DNA from: Nostoc sp. FACHB-110
GTDB taxonomy: Bacteria > Cyanobacteriota > Cyanobacteriia > Cyanobacteriales > Nostocaceae
Assembly (NCBI RefSeq): GCF_014697425.1
Contig: NZ_JACJRU010000026.1
Location: forward strand, 44,736-108,735
Reading direction: 5' to 3'
Length of the DNA: 64,000 nt
In this document: one piece after another, positions 37,501 through 45,374 of the stretch
Layout of the letters: each line of letters begins with the position of its first letter
Position numbering within the stretch: position 1 is the first letter of the stretch
Position numbers and translations under genes: made by a program
The notes under the pieces: generated by a model
Database searches by the model: none
What the model saw: the letters and a program-made list of their open reading frames with translations, nothing else
Told to the model about the DNA's origin: nothing

Positions 37501-38363
37501 GCCGTGTAATTGAAGTTTTAAAAGATGGCAGCTTCAGTTATGCATTAGACGATGGCAGTATTATTCAGGTCGCCATTACTATTAACCCAAAAAAACGCAG
37601 TGCTAAAATAGATTTTGCAGGCACATCGTCCCAGCAATTAAATAGTAACTTTAATGCCCCAGCAGCAGTCTGCAAAGCGGCAGTTTTATACGTTTTTCGC
37701 ACATTAGTTAATGATGATATACCCTTAAATGCCGGATGCCTGAAACCTTTAGAAATTCATATCCCTGAAGGTTGTATGCTAAATCCCCGTTACCCTGCTG
37801 CTGTGGTTGCGGGAAATGTGGAAACTTCGCAAGCAATTACCGATGCTTTGTATGGGGCTTTGGGAGTTTTAGCAGCTTCTCAAGGAACAATGAATAATTT
37901 CACCTTTGGGAATGAACGCTATCAATATTATGAAACAATCTGCGGTGGTTCTGGTGCAGGTGCAAATTTTGATGGTACAGACGCAGTTCAAACACACATG
38001 ACAAATTCGCGTCTAACTGACCCTGAAGTATTAGAATGGCGTTTTCCTGTTGTCTTAGAAAATTTTGCTATTCGTGAAAAGAGCGGTGGTAAAGGAAATC
38101 ATCACGGTGGAAATGGCGTAATTCGTCGCTTGCGTTTTCTAGAACCTATGACAGCTGCAATTTTGTCAAATCATCGCCTAGTTGCGCCATTTGGTTTAGC
38201 TGGTGGAGAAGCCGGTAAAGTAGGACAAAATTATGTTGAGAAAAGTGATGGCAATATTGAATATTTAGGTAGTAAAGCAGTAGTGCAAATGAATATAAAT
38301 GATGTTTTTGTGATTGAAACTCCTGGCGGTGGAGGTTATGGTTCCAACAGCAAAAAAAGCTAA
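34578..38363 (+). CDS. Fused hydantoinase/5-oxoprolinase (HyuA-HyuB)
   Basis: 1261 residues. The N-terminal half is HyuA-like: WIDRGGTFTDIVAKRPDG, KMGTTVATNALLERKG, SFDMGGTSTDVAHYNGEYE and GGGSIVQFDG. The C-terminal half is HyuB-like: SVNIKERLDFSCAIFDGSGQLVANAPHIPVHLGSMSESVQ, YNGGTHLPDITVITPVF, SRGHHADIGGITPGSMPP and IETPGGGGYG. The fusion matches ATP-dependent 5-oxoprolinase, which opens 5-oxoproline (or a hydantoin) to glutamate. Four segments encoded by intergenic-type repeats interrupt the conserved regions in frame (near 35318, 36249, 36713 and 37083). The frame stays open and motifs on both sides are intact, so the enzyme is probably still active. Confidence 0.9.
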   Translation: MTGASSSSARWEFWIDRGGTFTDIVAKRPDGKLVIHKLLSENPERYTDAAVQGIRELLELAVDAAIPSHRIAAVKMGTTVATNALLERKGIRTVLVITQGFRDALRIGYQNRPDIFARQIILPEMLYERVIEVEERYSAQGQELIPLKLEAVRPQLQAAYADGIRCCAIVFMHGYRYTTHEKQVAALAKDIGFTQISVSHEVSPLMKLVSRGDTTVVDAYLSPILRRYVNQVSSQLVLGNRERLQESSPQPPAPSPDFSSDSPLPTPHSLKLMFMQSNGGLADAENFQGKDSILSGPAGGIVGAVQTSRIAGFDKIISFDMGGTSTDVAHYNGEYERTFETEVAGVRLRTPMMAIHTVAAGGGSIVQFDGSRYRVGPESAGANPGPAAYSKGGPLTVTDCNVMVGKLQPEFFPKVFGVNADLPLDVEVVKQKFQQLAAEIGDGRKPEEVAAGFLAIAVDKMANAIKKISLQRGYDVSEYTLCCFGGAGGQHACLIADALGMKQVFIHPYAGVLSAYGMGLADVRVMREKSVEAVLSEDLLGDMELQLASLVAEAWGETNRKDAEDAEGGEKIEIYRKVHLKYEGTDAPLIVDFGDIETMQRQFEELHRQRYGFIAPEKRLIVEAIAVEVVAQHDAPAEAVITRRDDREPVAVATVQMYTAGAWYATPVYQRQDLQPGNCIAGPAIIVEATGTNVIEPNWQAQLTARNHLVLTRHSKLSTQPSKLSTQKDPVMLEIFNNLFRAIAEQMGITLQNTSSSVNIKERLDFSCAIFDGSGQLVANAPHIPVHLGSMSESVQALITNYGDTIKPGDVFVSNNPYNGGTHLPDITVITPVFPHSARAERPATANSTQHGLNAPLPLTAIFYVASRGHHADIGGITPGSMPPNSTNVVEEGILIDNFQLVAAGKFRETELVELLASEPYPARNITQNLADLKAQIAANERGVQELLKMVEHYSLETVQAYMGFVQDNAEESVRRVIEVLKDGSFSYALDDGSIIQVAITINPKKRSAKIDFAGTSSQQLNSNFNAPAAVCKAAVLYVFRTLVNDDIPLNAGCLKPLEIHIPEGCMLNPRYPAAVVAGNVETSQAITDALYGALGVLAASQGTMNNFTFGNERYQYYETICGGSGAGANFDGTDAVQTHMTNSRLTDPEVLEWRFPVVLENFAIREKSGGKGNHHGGNGVIRRLRFLEPMTAAILSNHRLVAPFGLAGGEAGKVGQNYVEKSDGNIEYLGSKAVVQMNINDVFVIETPGGGGYGSNSKKS
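35318..35392. repeat. C-rich repeat insertion in the oxoprolinase frame
   Basis: The C-rich run with repeated CAGCCCC units and CCCCACTC repeats encodes a Pro/Ser stretch (SSPQPPAPSPDF...) between a HyuA helix and the LMFMQSNGG strand. It resembles intergenic low-complexity DNA more than its coding neighbours. Confidence 0.65.
36249..36291. repeat. GACGCAGAGGACGCGG-type repeat in the oxoprolinase frame
   Basis: The core AAGACGCAGAGGACGCGGAG encodes NRKDAEDAEGGEK. Related CGCAGAG and ACGCGGAG sequences occur between genes at about 58617-58645 and in the MITE-like element at 63803-63892. Confidence 0.65.
36713..36765. repeat. CACTCAAAACTCAG repeat at the HyuA-HyuB junction
   Basis: Two copies of a CAAAACTCAGCACTCA unit encode SKLSTQPSKLSTQ at the domain linker. 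The same CACTCAG heptamer appears at 17199-17255 and 37083-37160. Confidence 0.7.
37083..37160. repeat. Tandem 38-bp interspersed repeat in the HyuB frame
   Basis: Two copies of a 38-bp unit (starting CACTCAGCACGGGCTGAACG) begin at 37083 and 37121. They encode about 25 extra residues (HSARAERPATANSTQHG...) inside the HyuB core. The unit is nearly identical to the rplK-rplA intergenic repeat. Confidence 0.85.
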
Positions 38364-38398
38364 AAGTGTCAATAAAAAATTACTCCTCACTTTTAGCT
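38351..38398 (-). terminator. Terminator-like hairpin of the 125-residue gene, overlapping the oxoprolinase stop
   Basis: On the minus strand AGCTAAAAGTG and CACTTTTAGCT form a perfect 11-bp stem with a 19-base loop, followed by seven T residues. The plus-strand oxoprolinase stop codon lies within one arm, so the element may serve both converging transcripts. Confidence 0.75.
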
Positions 38399-38558
38399 GG
38401 TCAACTATGAGTAAACTTCTTAACTCTTGAGGATTTACGCAGTAATACTAAAATCAAGGTTTTTAGGGAGGTGTAGGTGTTCACAACCCATTAATTCCTA
38501 CACCCTCACACTCTTACACCCATTCTTCACAAGTATCCTTTATGCGTAATTCCTTTGT

Positions 38559-38936
38559 TCAACCAAACCAATGAGAGGGTTCACAACCTGGTTCAACTAT
38601 GTCACATAAATGCTGATTAATTGAGTCTGATTTGTTGTGCATAATGGAAAAAATAGCTTGATGAATTAAGTTTTGTAAATGTAGTTTCTGTTCTAAGGGG
38701 CTACGAGGAAATTTTTGATCTATCAGACAATCTTTTGTGTTGTTTTGTAAAGGAAATTCTCGCTCAAATTCTACGTTAGAAAAACAGGGAATACGGCTAA
38801 GAACGAAAACAATTAGTTCTTGGCGTAATTCAGGAATTGCAAAGGTGGCTTGATAAGGATGATAAGCATAGGTATCTAACACGCTTTCAATTTCGCTGAT
38901 TACTGATTGCTGCGTTAAATTAATGACTGTTTTCAT
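38559..38936 (-). CDS. Small protein, possibly ComFB-like
   Basis: 125 residues. An AGGAG ribosome binding site precedes the ATG. The central segment VLDTYAYHPYQATFAIPELRQELIVFVLSRIPCFSNVEFE recalls the helical core of ComFB-family proteins, where a 'V.YaLNrlPp.Y' motif is typical, but the match is distant. ComFB-like proteins are common in cyanobacteria and have been linked to cyclic dinucleotide binding. The C-terminus (LCDIVEPGCEPSHWFG) is Cys/Trp-bearing and not recognised. The gene has its own terminator and no operon partner. The function assignment is tentative; coding status is well supported. Confidence 0.65.
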   Translation of the reverse strand: MKTVINLTQQSVISEIESVLDTYAYHPYQATFAIPELRQELIVFVLSRIPCFSNVEFEREFPLQNNTKDCLIDQKFPRSPLEQKLHLQNLIHQAIFSIMHNKSDSINQHLCDIVEPGCEPSHWFG

Positions 38937-39470
38937 AGGTTTTGTCTCCTGTTAAATACAGTTGATTGTTCTGCGAAAGAACAATCACGCTTGAACTTAC
39001 TTGGTGATGCCAAACAGCTAATACTGATAGAAATAAAATTTTTACCCCAAAACTAACCTTCTTATCAGTACAATGCCAGACATTTATATAGGATGTTTTG
39101 AGCTAAATTTTATACAATCTGCCTTAAACTCTGGAAGTAACAGTCTAGATTTGTATATTGTACTGATGTAGATATCTGTACCAATAATTATTCCAAACTT
39201 TTTTTGATTTGGCTAAAAAATACATAAAACGCAGCATAAACTTTGAGGGATCAATTCTCCAGCCATGTTTCACAACATTCATAAGAGTGCAATGTTGCAT
39301 AAAGTAAAACTTGCTTAGTGATTTACATTACGTGTAAAGTTTTTTGCTCATGGTCTCTAAATTATATTTTTTGACCAATGTATTATAGAAAACAATTTAT
39401 GACTAAAAGTGTAGTAAATTGCTGCAGATAAATTCACTACACTGAGCAACAAGTCTAACGATAGATACTA
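38937..39470. other. AT-rich intergenic region, nothing recognised
   Basis: This 534-base gap separates the 125-residue gene from the FAD oxidoreductase gene; both are on the minus strand. It should hold the promoter of the former near 38940-39000. No RNA gene, strong hairpin or credible small gene was found. Confidence 0.5.
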
Positions 39471-40493
39471 TTAAGCGGTAAAAATTTTGAAAAAGTTCAC
39501 ATTATAAAAATCCACCTGATGTAGAGACTTATTCATTTTTTCAGATGCAGCTAGTCCCGAAAGCATTGCGCCTTCGATCAGATTTCCACCACACCAATCA
39601 CCACAGCAAACTAACGGTAGAGAATTACTGGCAGATAAAACAGGTTCTTGCCAAGGGTGGCTAGGAAAAGCATAACGCCAGCGATGTACCTGCATCCATT
39701 CAGGTGTTGCTAGCCAAGCCAGCCCTAAAGTATGGGCAGCTTGTTGCAACATTTTTTGGCCGATTGGTTGTAAGTCTGTTGATTCTAGATGTATTTGGGC
39801 GAAACTCGCACTACTTTGCACTACAAACACGGGTTGTTGAGGATTGGGACGTTTGCTGCTATCTAAGCCAATCCAGCCTAAAACAGGATCGTCAGCAAAA
39901 GTTTGGGCTGTCCAATTTGCTAGTAGTTGAGAATTGGTAGAATAGCCTGCGATCGCACTAATACAAGCAGTAAATTCCACAGAACGCAGATTATTTAAAA
40001 ATTCTGTTCCTAATAAATCTGCACCTAATGGTTCTAATAGCATCAAAGCCTGGGGTGCAGGAATGGCCAGTACAACAGCTTTGGCTATTAATTCTTCATC
40101 GCTAGATTCTAAAGTCAATCGCCAAGTATTTTCAGTGGTTGGGTTAATTGCTATTACGCGTTGATTCAGCAACACATCCAGACCTTGCGCTAAGAATTTG
40201 GCGCAAGCACTCATCCCCGCAGGCGCAATATATCGGTTTGGCAGTTCGTTAGCCCAGACTTCTAAAACTTGGTGACTAGATAATAAATTCACAAACTGCC
40301 TGAAAAATTCGCCCTTGGGTTTGAGATAACAAGCACCATGATCAGCCCAAGTACCATGTAAGCGGCGCGTAGCCACTCTTCCCCCCAAACCACGGGATTT
40401 TTCCACCACTAACACCGAATACCCAGCTTGTCTTAACTGCTGGGCGCAAACTAAACCCGACATCCCAGCACCAACAACAGCAACATCTATCAT
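39471..40493 (-). CDS. Renalase-like FAD-dependent oxidoreductase
   Basis: 340 residues. The N-terminus IDVAVVGAGMSGLVCAQQLRQAGYSVLVVEKSRGLGGRVATRRL is a Rossmann dinucleotide-binding motif followed by the GG.R.ATR.. flavin motif of amine-oxidase-like proteins. The C-terminus has LPLVCCGDWCGGNLIEGAMLSGLAASE, the second FAD-contact motif. This pattern and the length fit the bacterial renalase-like family (proposed dihydro-NAD(P) isomer oxidases). The actual substrate is unknown. No neighbour suggests a pathway. Confidence 0.82.
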   Translation of the reverse strand: MIDVAVVGAGMSGLVCAQQLRQAGYSVLVVEKSRGLGGRVATRRLHGTWADHGACYLKPKGEFFRQFVNLLSSHQVLEVWANELPNRYIAPAGMSACAKFLAQGLDVLLNQRVIAINPTTENTWRLTLESSDEELIAKAVVLAIPAPQALMLLEPLGADLLGTEFLNNLRSVEFTACISAIAGYSTNSQLLANWTAQTFADDPVLGWIGLDSSKRPNPQQPVFVVQSSASFAQIHLESTDLQPIGQKMLQQAAHTLGLAWLATPEWMQVHRWRYAFPSHPWQEPVLSASNSLPLVCCGDWCGGNLIEGAMLSGLAASEKMNKSLHQVDFYNVNFFKIFTA

Positions 40494-40637
40494 TAGTTAA
40501 TAGTCCTTAATCATAATCCTTGGTTATTATCCAATAACAAAACACCGATAATTCAGGATCAAAAGACTACTGATGACGACTAAAAGCTAATAGTAGAATA
40601 AGTTACAGACAAGCTGCACATCAAGGAGGAAGGGAAA

Positions 40638-41471
40638 TTGGATGAACTCAGGGCGGCCCTGGAGTTAGCAACAGAAGACGAATTGCAAGACTTAACGGCA
40701 ATTCTATTTAGTCGGAAGTTCAATCCCCTAGATTATGTTCAAACACCCGAACCTATAGAAATTCAAAGTCAAAACCGTCAAGCTTGGTTAGATTCGCTAG
40801 AAGATCGCTTTCGGTTTTTGGCAGCAGATGGACTAACAGTATTGCGGGGACGTACAAATCAAGTAACTTACCGCCAAGCGTTAATTCAAGTATGTAAATA
40901 TTTAAAAATTCCTTACTCCAATCATTTAACAACTGTTGATTTAGAAGCAGAAGTCTTTTTACATCTGCTAGGGCAAGTATGGAAAAAACTGCCAGAAAAA
41001 GATAAGCAAAAATTGACAGTGAAAGTGCAAAATCATCTGGCGAAAACAGAACTTAAAGAACCTCTACCATTAATGTTGCAGCGCGATCCTTTAGGCTTAT
41101 TGTTCAAAGGCGGTAGTGCTTTCGCTGTAACTTCCGTAATTCAACCGTTTGTCCTCAAACAAATTGCTCGGCAATTTGCCATACATTTTGCTACCTATCA
41201 AGTGGCTAAAGAAGCTGCAATTGCAGGTTCTACCACTCAGTTTCAAACCTATGTCGCTATGCAAATGGCTAAACAGGGAATGACTGTGAGTGCAGCCCGT
41301 TATGGAGCAGTCCGCACAATGTTTGCCTTTGTCGGCCCGATGATGTGGACTTGGTTTCTGGCAGATTTAGGTTGGCGCGCCATCGCTACTAACTATGGTC
41401 GGATCATTCCGACTATTTTTGCCCTGGCACAAATTCGACTTACGCGTACAGAATATTGGGAACCAGCTTGA
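40638..41471 (+). CDS. YaaW/UPF0174-family protein
   Basis: 277 residues from a TTG start that has a good AAGGAGGAAG ribosome binding site 9 bases upstream. Features shared with E. coli YaaW are the start (LATEDELQDLTAILF), YRQALIQVCKYLKIPYSNHLTTVDLEAEVFLHLLGQVWKKLPEKDKQKL and the LPLMLQRDPLGLLFKGG segment. The C-terminal third is hydrophobic and could associate with the membrane. The role of the family is not established. Its stop overlaps the likely TTG start of the O-antigen-ligase-like gene, suggesting co-translation. Confidence 0.78.
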   Translation: MDELRAALELATEDELQDLTAILFSRKFNPLDYVQTPEPIEIQSQNRQAWLDSLEDRFRFLAADGLTVLRGRTNQVTYRQALIQVCKYLKIPYSNHLTTVDLEAEVFLHLLGQVWKKLPEKDKQKLTVKVQNHLAKTELKEPLPLMLQRDPLGLLFKGGSAFAVTSVIQPFVLKQIARQFAIHFATYQVAKEAAIAGSTTQFQTYVAMQMAKQGMTVSAARYGAVRTMFAFVGPMMWTWFLADLGWRAIATNYGRIIPTIFALAQIRLTRTEYWEPA

Positions 41472-42820
41472 AGATAGTTTCTAACCATCCTAACCCGCGC
41501 TTACAATTTCCTTGGAATTCTTTGCAAATCGGGCTTTTGGTTTTTGCCATTAGTCCGTTTGTCGGGGCTGTGGCGATAATTTTAGCAGCTTTATTAGGAT
41601 GGCTGCGAGAAGCCCGAACAATTGTTCGTCGTCCTCTTAACCAAGGATTTGCGCTTTTAAGTTTATTGCTGATAATTACAGCTGGTTTTGCTGTCAATAA
41701 AACCGATGCTTTTTTAGGGTTATTTAATTTAATACCTTACTTTTTAGTTTTTGCTGGCTTAAGTAGCTTAATCCACACAATTGCCCAATTACGCCAACTA
41801 GCGTGGATTTTAGTTATTGGTTCTGTACCTGTAGTAATTCTCGGTTTTGGGCAGTTATTTTGGGGTTGGGCATTAAAACTACAGTTTTTGTGGATTGTTA
41901 TAGATTGGGAAATTGCACCTGGAGGAGAACCGCCAGGGCGTATGGCGGCAAATTTTATGCACGCTAATATTTTGGCAGCTTATTTAGCCATAGTTTTCAC
42001 CTTAGCTTTAGGACTTTGGTTAGAACAATGGCACGCAGAAATGAAAAAGTTAAAAGTGAAAAGTCAAAATGCCAAAAATTCTCGTGTTTTGACGTTTAAC
42101 TGGCAATTCTTATCTTCTCCCCTTTGTTTCCTGACTTTAACGGCTATTGCCAACTTTGCCGCTTTAATTTTAACTAACTCGCGCAACGGATGGGCGATCG
42201 CCATTATTGCCTGTTTAGCCTATGCTCTTTATCAAGGTTGGCGCATCCTTGTAGGTGGCTTTGCGGGGATTGTTACTAGTGTTTTATTAGCTGCTTTTGC
42301 ACCTCCACCCATTGCTCAAATTTTTCGCCACATTGTCCCGGCTTTCTTTTGGGCGCGGTTAAATGATGAAATGTACCCAGATAGACCAGTCGCCCTGATG
42401 CGTAAAACGCAATGGGAATTTGCTTGGAATTTAGCACAGCAGCATCCTTGGACAGGCTGGGGCTTACGCAGTTTTTCTGCTCTCTACAAAACTAAAATGA
42501 ATATTGATTTAGGTCATCCCCATAACTTGTTTTTAATGTTATCTGCTGAAACTGGATTTCCGACTACTGCGTTGTTTTGTGGATTATTGATTTGGGTATT
42601 AATTGCCGGGATTCAATTTTTACGGCAATCAAGTTATTTAGCCAAAGCTGATAGGTTGATACTTTTTAGCTATCTCTTAGTTTTGGGAGAGTGGATGTTA
42701 TTTAATAGCGTGGATGTCACCCTTTTTGATTTTCGCGTCAATACAATCTCATGGTTATTGTTAGCAGCTATTTGCGGAGTTGTATTTACTCACAAAAAAG
42801 TAATAGAGAATAAAGCCTAA
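41468..42820 (+). CDS. O-antigen ligase-like polytopic membrane protein
   Basis: 450 residues from the TTG at 41468 that overlaps the previous stop (TTGA); a TTG at 41456 in the same frame would add four residues. About ten to twelve membrane helices are visible. The large loop carries WEIAPGGEPPGRMAANFMHANILAAYLA and the later TGWGLRSFSALYKTKMNIDLGHPHNLFLMLSAETGFP, which is the Wzy_C/O-antigen ligase signature with the conserved His. Such proteins join glycans to lipid or protein acceptors at the periplasmic face. A KKLKVKSQNAKNS segment in one loop looks repeat-derived. The pathway is not identified. Confidence 0.85.
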   Translation: MKIVSNHPNPRLQFPWNSLQIGLLVFAISPFVGAVAIILAALLGWLREARTIVRRPLNQGFALLSLLLIITAGFAVNKTDAFLGLFNLIPYFLVFAGLSSLIHTIAQLRQLAWILVIGSVPVVILGFGQLFWGWALKLQFLWIVIDWEIAPGGEPPGRMAANFMHANILAAYLAIVFTLALGLWLEQWHAEMKKLKVKSQNAKNSRVLTFNWQFLSSPLCFLTLTAIANFAALILTNSRNGWAIAIIACLAYALYQGWRILVGGFAGIVTSVLLAAFAPPPIAQIFRHIVPAFFWARLNDEMYPDRPVALMRKTQWEFAWNLAQQHPWTGWGLRSFSALYKTKMNIDLGHPHNLFLMLSAETGFPTTALFCGLLIWVLIAGIQFLRQSSYLAKADRLILFSYLLVLGEWMLFNSVDVTLFDFRVNTISWLLLAAICGVVFTHKKVIENKA

Positions 42821-42984
42821 GGAACAGGTTGGGAATATTTTACGTTCCTGACAAAACCAACAGCTTATTCTGATAAAAATTTAGATGAATAGGCAATTTT
42901 GCTCGATTATAGTGTTGATGCAGATTGATGTTTTTTCAGTGGTTACACTGGCGGCATTGAGGATTAAGAGTTAATAAGATAAAC

Positions 42985-43115
42985 ATATTCACATTTGTGA
43001 CTGTGAGTTTGGCTAATCACAAATTAGCCAATGTTGCTGATAGTTGGGAAGGTGTAAGGACAACCCTTTTGGGGTTTCCTACATGACGGGCATCTAATTA
43101 TTTAGATGCCCTTTT
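42985..43115 (+). ncRNA. Candidate structured small RNA with three hairpins
   Basis: Three consecutive stems are visible. TTGGCTAAT/ATTAGCCAA spans 43009-43031 (perfect, loop CACAA). A stem with one bulged C spans 43057-43080 (AGGA, AACCC / GGGTT, TCCT). The third is the terminator at 43088-43111. A TAAGAT -10-like sequence at about 42976 could start the RNA near 42985. No open frame with a ribosome binding site fits. The upstream gene ends 165 bases before. The family is not recognised, so this could also be a long 3' UTR. Confidence 0.5.
43088..43115 (+). terminator. Strong Rho-independent terminator
   Basis: GGGCATCTAA and TTAGATGCCC form a perfect 10-bp stem with loop TTAT, followed by four T residues. 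Confidence 0.93.
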
Positions 43116-43182
43116 GTATGATTTATAGGTGTTGTAAGTAAGCCGATATCAATAAAATTTGAATGGCAATAAATAGTAATAT

Positions 43183-43208
43183 CAATTCGCAATTCGCAAT
43201 TCGCAATT
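43183..43208. repeat. CAATTCG heptamer repeat
   Basis: Three tandem CAATTCG units plus a partial one lie between the terminator and the DUF72 gene. This is another sequence variant of the short tandem repeat class. Confidence 0.88.
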
Positions 43209-43346
43209 AAAAACTCAGATTTAGTAAGACTTTCCTTGGTTATATCTGTCGCATTCTTTTTTCAAATTGGTATAAGTTCTCTAGTAATAATTGTGCAAAA
43301 TTAAGGCAGTTTGAGAGCATAAATATCTCACTGTTTTTTGCTGTGT

Positions 43347-44201
43347 TTACCATAAACTAAGCTGATTTGGTGGATGTTCTAAATTATTCCAAGGTAGAGG
43401 CGGAACCGAAACACCACTTTGTTCTAATAATTGTTGAAAGTAACGGGCATTGTCAGGCGATCGCGCTTCTAAAGGACAATGAACAAAGAAATATATTCGC
43501 GTCCCTGCTTGCAACCATTGTTGAATCTGCGTTACCCATTCTTCCATAAATGGCTGATTCTGTGATAACTGGGGATGGGAAATAAAGCGAATCAGGCTAA
43601 AGGGTGCTGTAACGCTAAACTGTACAGGTAATTTGGGTTTGCGGCGTTCTGATTGTAATTGCGGATCATCTTCTCCATTGTAGATAGGGCGTGAGTCTAA
43701 CAGTACTCTGCCCACACCTAGCTGTTCTAGCAACTTGTTTAATTGACTTGCATAAGGTTCTTGAAACCAGTCTGGATGGCGAACTTCTAAAGCTAATGGT
43801 GCAGTTTCACGCGGCCAAGCCATCAAAAAAGCTGTTAAATCATCAATTAAGCTTGGTCGATAACTAGGTGGTAACTGCACAAACATCGGCCCTAGGCGTT
43901 TCCCTAAAGGTTGCATTCCTGTCAAAAATTGTAAAGCTGCGGGAATATGCGGTTGTAGCAAACCTTGATGGGTAATATCTCGCGGTAATTTAAGACAAAA
44001 TTCAAATTCAGGAGGTGTTTGCTCTACCCAACGACTGATAGTTTCTGGGTTAGGTACAGCATAAAATGTTGTGTTACCTTCGACCGTGGTGAGGCGGCGA
44101 CTGTAAAGGCGAAGAAAATCTGTAGCGCGAGTGCCTGGGGGATAAAGTTCACCCACCCAACCTTTGTATGCCCAAATCGCACAACCAATCAAGAAGTTCA
44201 C
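43347..44201 (-). CDS. DUF72 domain protein
   Basis: 284 residues from a GTG start. The N-terminus NFLIGCAIWAYKGWVGELYPPGTRATDFLRLYSRRLTTVEGNTTFYAVPNPETISRWVEQTPPEFEFCLKLPRDITH carries the DUF72 hallmarks (G.a.W.Y..W, Y...F...E.N.TFY and F..K.P). Later PLALEVRHPDWFQEP and YFFVHCPLEARSPDNARYFQ complete the TIM-barrel family. Function is unknown for the family; a sugar- or metal-related hydrolase has been suggested from the fold. The gene has no operon partner here. Confidence 0.85.
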   Translation of the reverse strand: MNFLIGCAIWAYKGWVGELYPPGTRATDFLRLYSRRLTTVEGNTTFYAVPNPETISRWVEQTPPEFEFCLKLPRDITHQGLLQPHIPAALQFLTGMQPLGKRLGPMFVQLPPSYRPSLIDDLTAFLMAWPRETAPLALEVRHPDWFQEPYASQLNKLLEQLGVGRVLLDSRPIYNGEDDPQLQSERRKPKLPVQFSVTAPFSLIRFISHPQLSQNQPFMEEWVTQIQQWLQAGTRIYFFVHCPLEARSPDNARYFQQLLEQSGVSVPPLPWNNLEHPPNQLSLW

Positions 44202-44405
44202 AAGCTTTGACAGAATATAACAGCAAAACTCTCAGGGTATGGGCCGCTTGAGTGTTTCTACTTAAATTGTATAGGTATGTGGTGACAGATGAATTGAAAT
44301 GAATTATATCGGTCGTTGTTTGACTCAAAAATCGCTGCTTTTCTAAAAGGTGGATGCCCGATTAAAATAAATACGCGATCGCATTTTCTACAGGAGTACT
44401 CAGTA

Positions 44406-45062
44406 GTGCAGCCGGATTTAGTAGGCTTAGAAATTAGCAAGGGAGAACTGAGACGCTTAACTGGGTTCGACCCTGAAGATGTGTTTCGACCTTCAATTAT
44501 GAAAGACAAAGAGAAGCGATGGGGATTTTTGATCAATGAATTGCTGGTGGCGTTGGCCCTCACCCCGATTATTGTAGGGTTTATCTATGCGTTTATTATT
44601 TTGCCAATTATTGGTTCTTCCATTAAATTAGGCCTCATTTTATTAATTGTAGTACCCTTGGCCGTGTTAGTCGGGCGATCGCTATGGCGGCGATTTACTT
44701 GTTCTCAAGCACTCACCATACTTTTAGATGAAGTTGATCAATATCATCGGGTAGTCAAAGCTATCGATATTCACGACCAATTAGCAACATCCGGTAATTC
44801 TCTCAATGATAGAGAACAAGTAATAGCGGCTTTACAACTAATTCGAGAAGATTTAGTCCGGGCATTAAAAACCGAACGAATTCTGCGAGATAATAAAACA
44901 CTCTTAAATAGCAATCAAGAGTTATTTGTGAACAATTTAGCCAACCTCCAAGCTCTACAACTTAGCACCCAAGCTGGCGATTATGCTCAATTACTCAATC
45001 AATCATTGCAGATTGCGCTTGATGTCCAAGCCCAGGTAAGAAAATTGCAGCAACCTGAATAA
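44406..45062 (+). CDS. Hypothetical membrane protein with C-terminal coiled coil
   Basis: 218 residues from the GTG at 44406, chosen because AGGAG lies 9 bases upstream; the frame is open back to 44316. Two hydrophobic helices (LLVALALTPIIVGFIYAFIILPII and LGLILLIVVPLAVLVGRSLW) lie between a 45-residue N-terminal region and a long helical, Leu/Asp/Gln-rich C-terminal domain. The family is not recognised. A two-helix membrane anchor with a cytoplasmic coiled coil suggests a scaffold or sensor-associated role, but this is speculation. Confidence 0.72.
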   Translation: MQPDLVGLEISKGELRRLTGFDPEDVFRPSIMKDKEKRWGFLINELLVALALTPIIVGFIYAFIILPIIGSSIKLGLILLIVVPLAVLVGRSLWRRFTCSQALTILLDEVDQYHRVVKAIDIHDQLATSGNSLNDREQVIAALQLIREDLVRALKTERILRDNKTLLNSNQELFVNNLANLQALQLSTQAGDYAQLLNQSLQIALDVQAQVRKLQQPE

Positions 45063-45260
45063 TTGATCAAACTCTCAAATCAAATCGGATTGCTGTAGTA
45101 GACAGTAAATGTTACCTATAATTACATAATTGCTCCACCAATAATTATTTGATAGAAAATATAGGTGGAATGTATAGAGACTAGAAAAAAGTAGCCTCTG
45201 CTTCTCAATAGAATTTAACGCCTCAAGTAACTTAGCAAGATTGATCAATGGAGGTGTGCT

Positions 45261-45374
45261 ATGTTTAGCGACTTTACACTCACTGACCCTACAACTTACC
45301 TCATTGTCAAACTCATCGTCTTGATGCTGGCACTTTTAATGTTGATGGTAGTTGCAGCGGCCCCAGTTGTCTGA
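45261..45374 (+). CDS. 37-residue single-helix membrane protein
   Basis: ATG at 45261 with a strong GGAGG six bases upstream. The product begins MFSDFTLTDPTTYLI and continues through a hydrophobic helix (about residues 13-37: VKLIVLMLALLMLMVVAAA) to the stop at 45374. Small single-helix proteins of this size are typical of photosystem, cytochrome b6f and NDH complexes, but this sequence matches none I recognise. It could also be a regulator of a membrane partner. It is isolated, with a Met/Leu-rich helix and no charged C-terminus. Confidence 0.6.
   Translation: MFSDFTLTDPTTYLIVKLIVLMLALLMLMVVAAAPVV

Noticed and set aside
43183..43208. Regular short repeats considered as a CRISPR-like array
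   Set aside because: Units are 7 bases in direct tandem with no spacers, and no cas genes occur; they are heptamer repeats.
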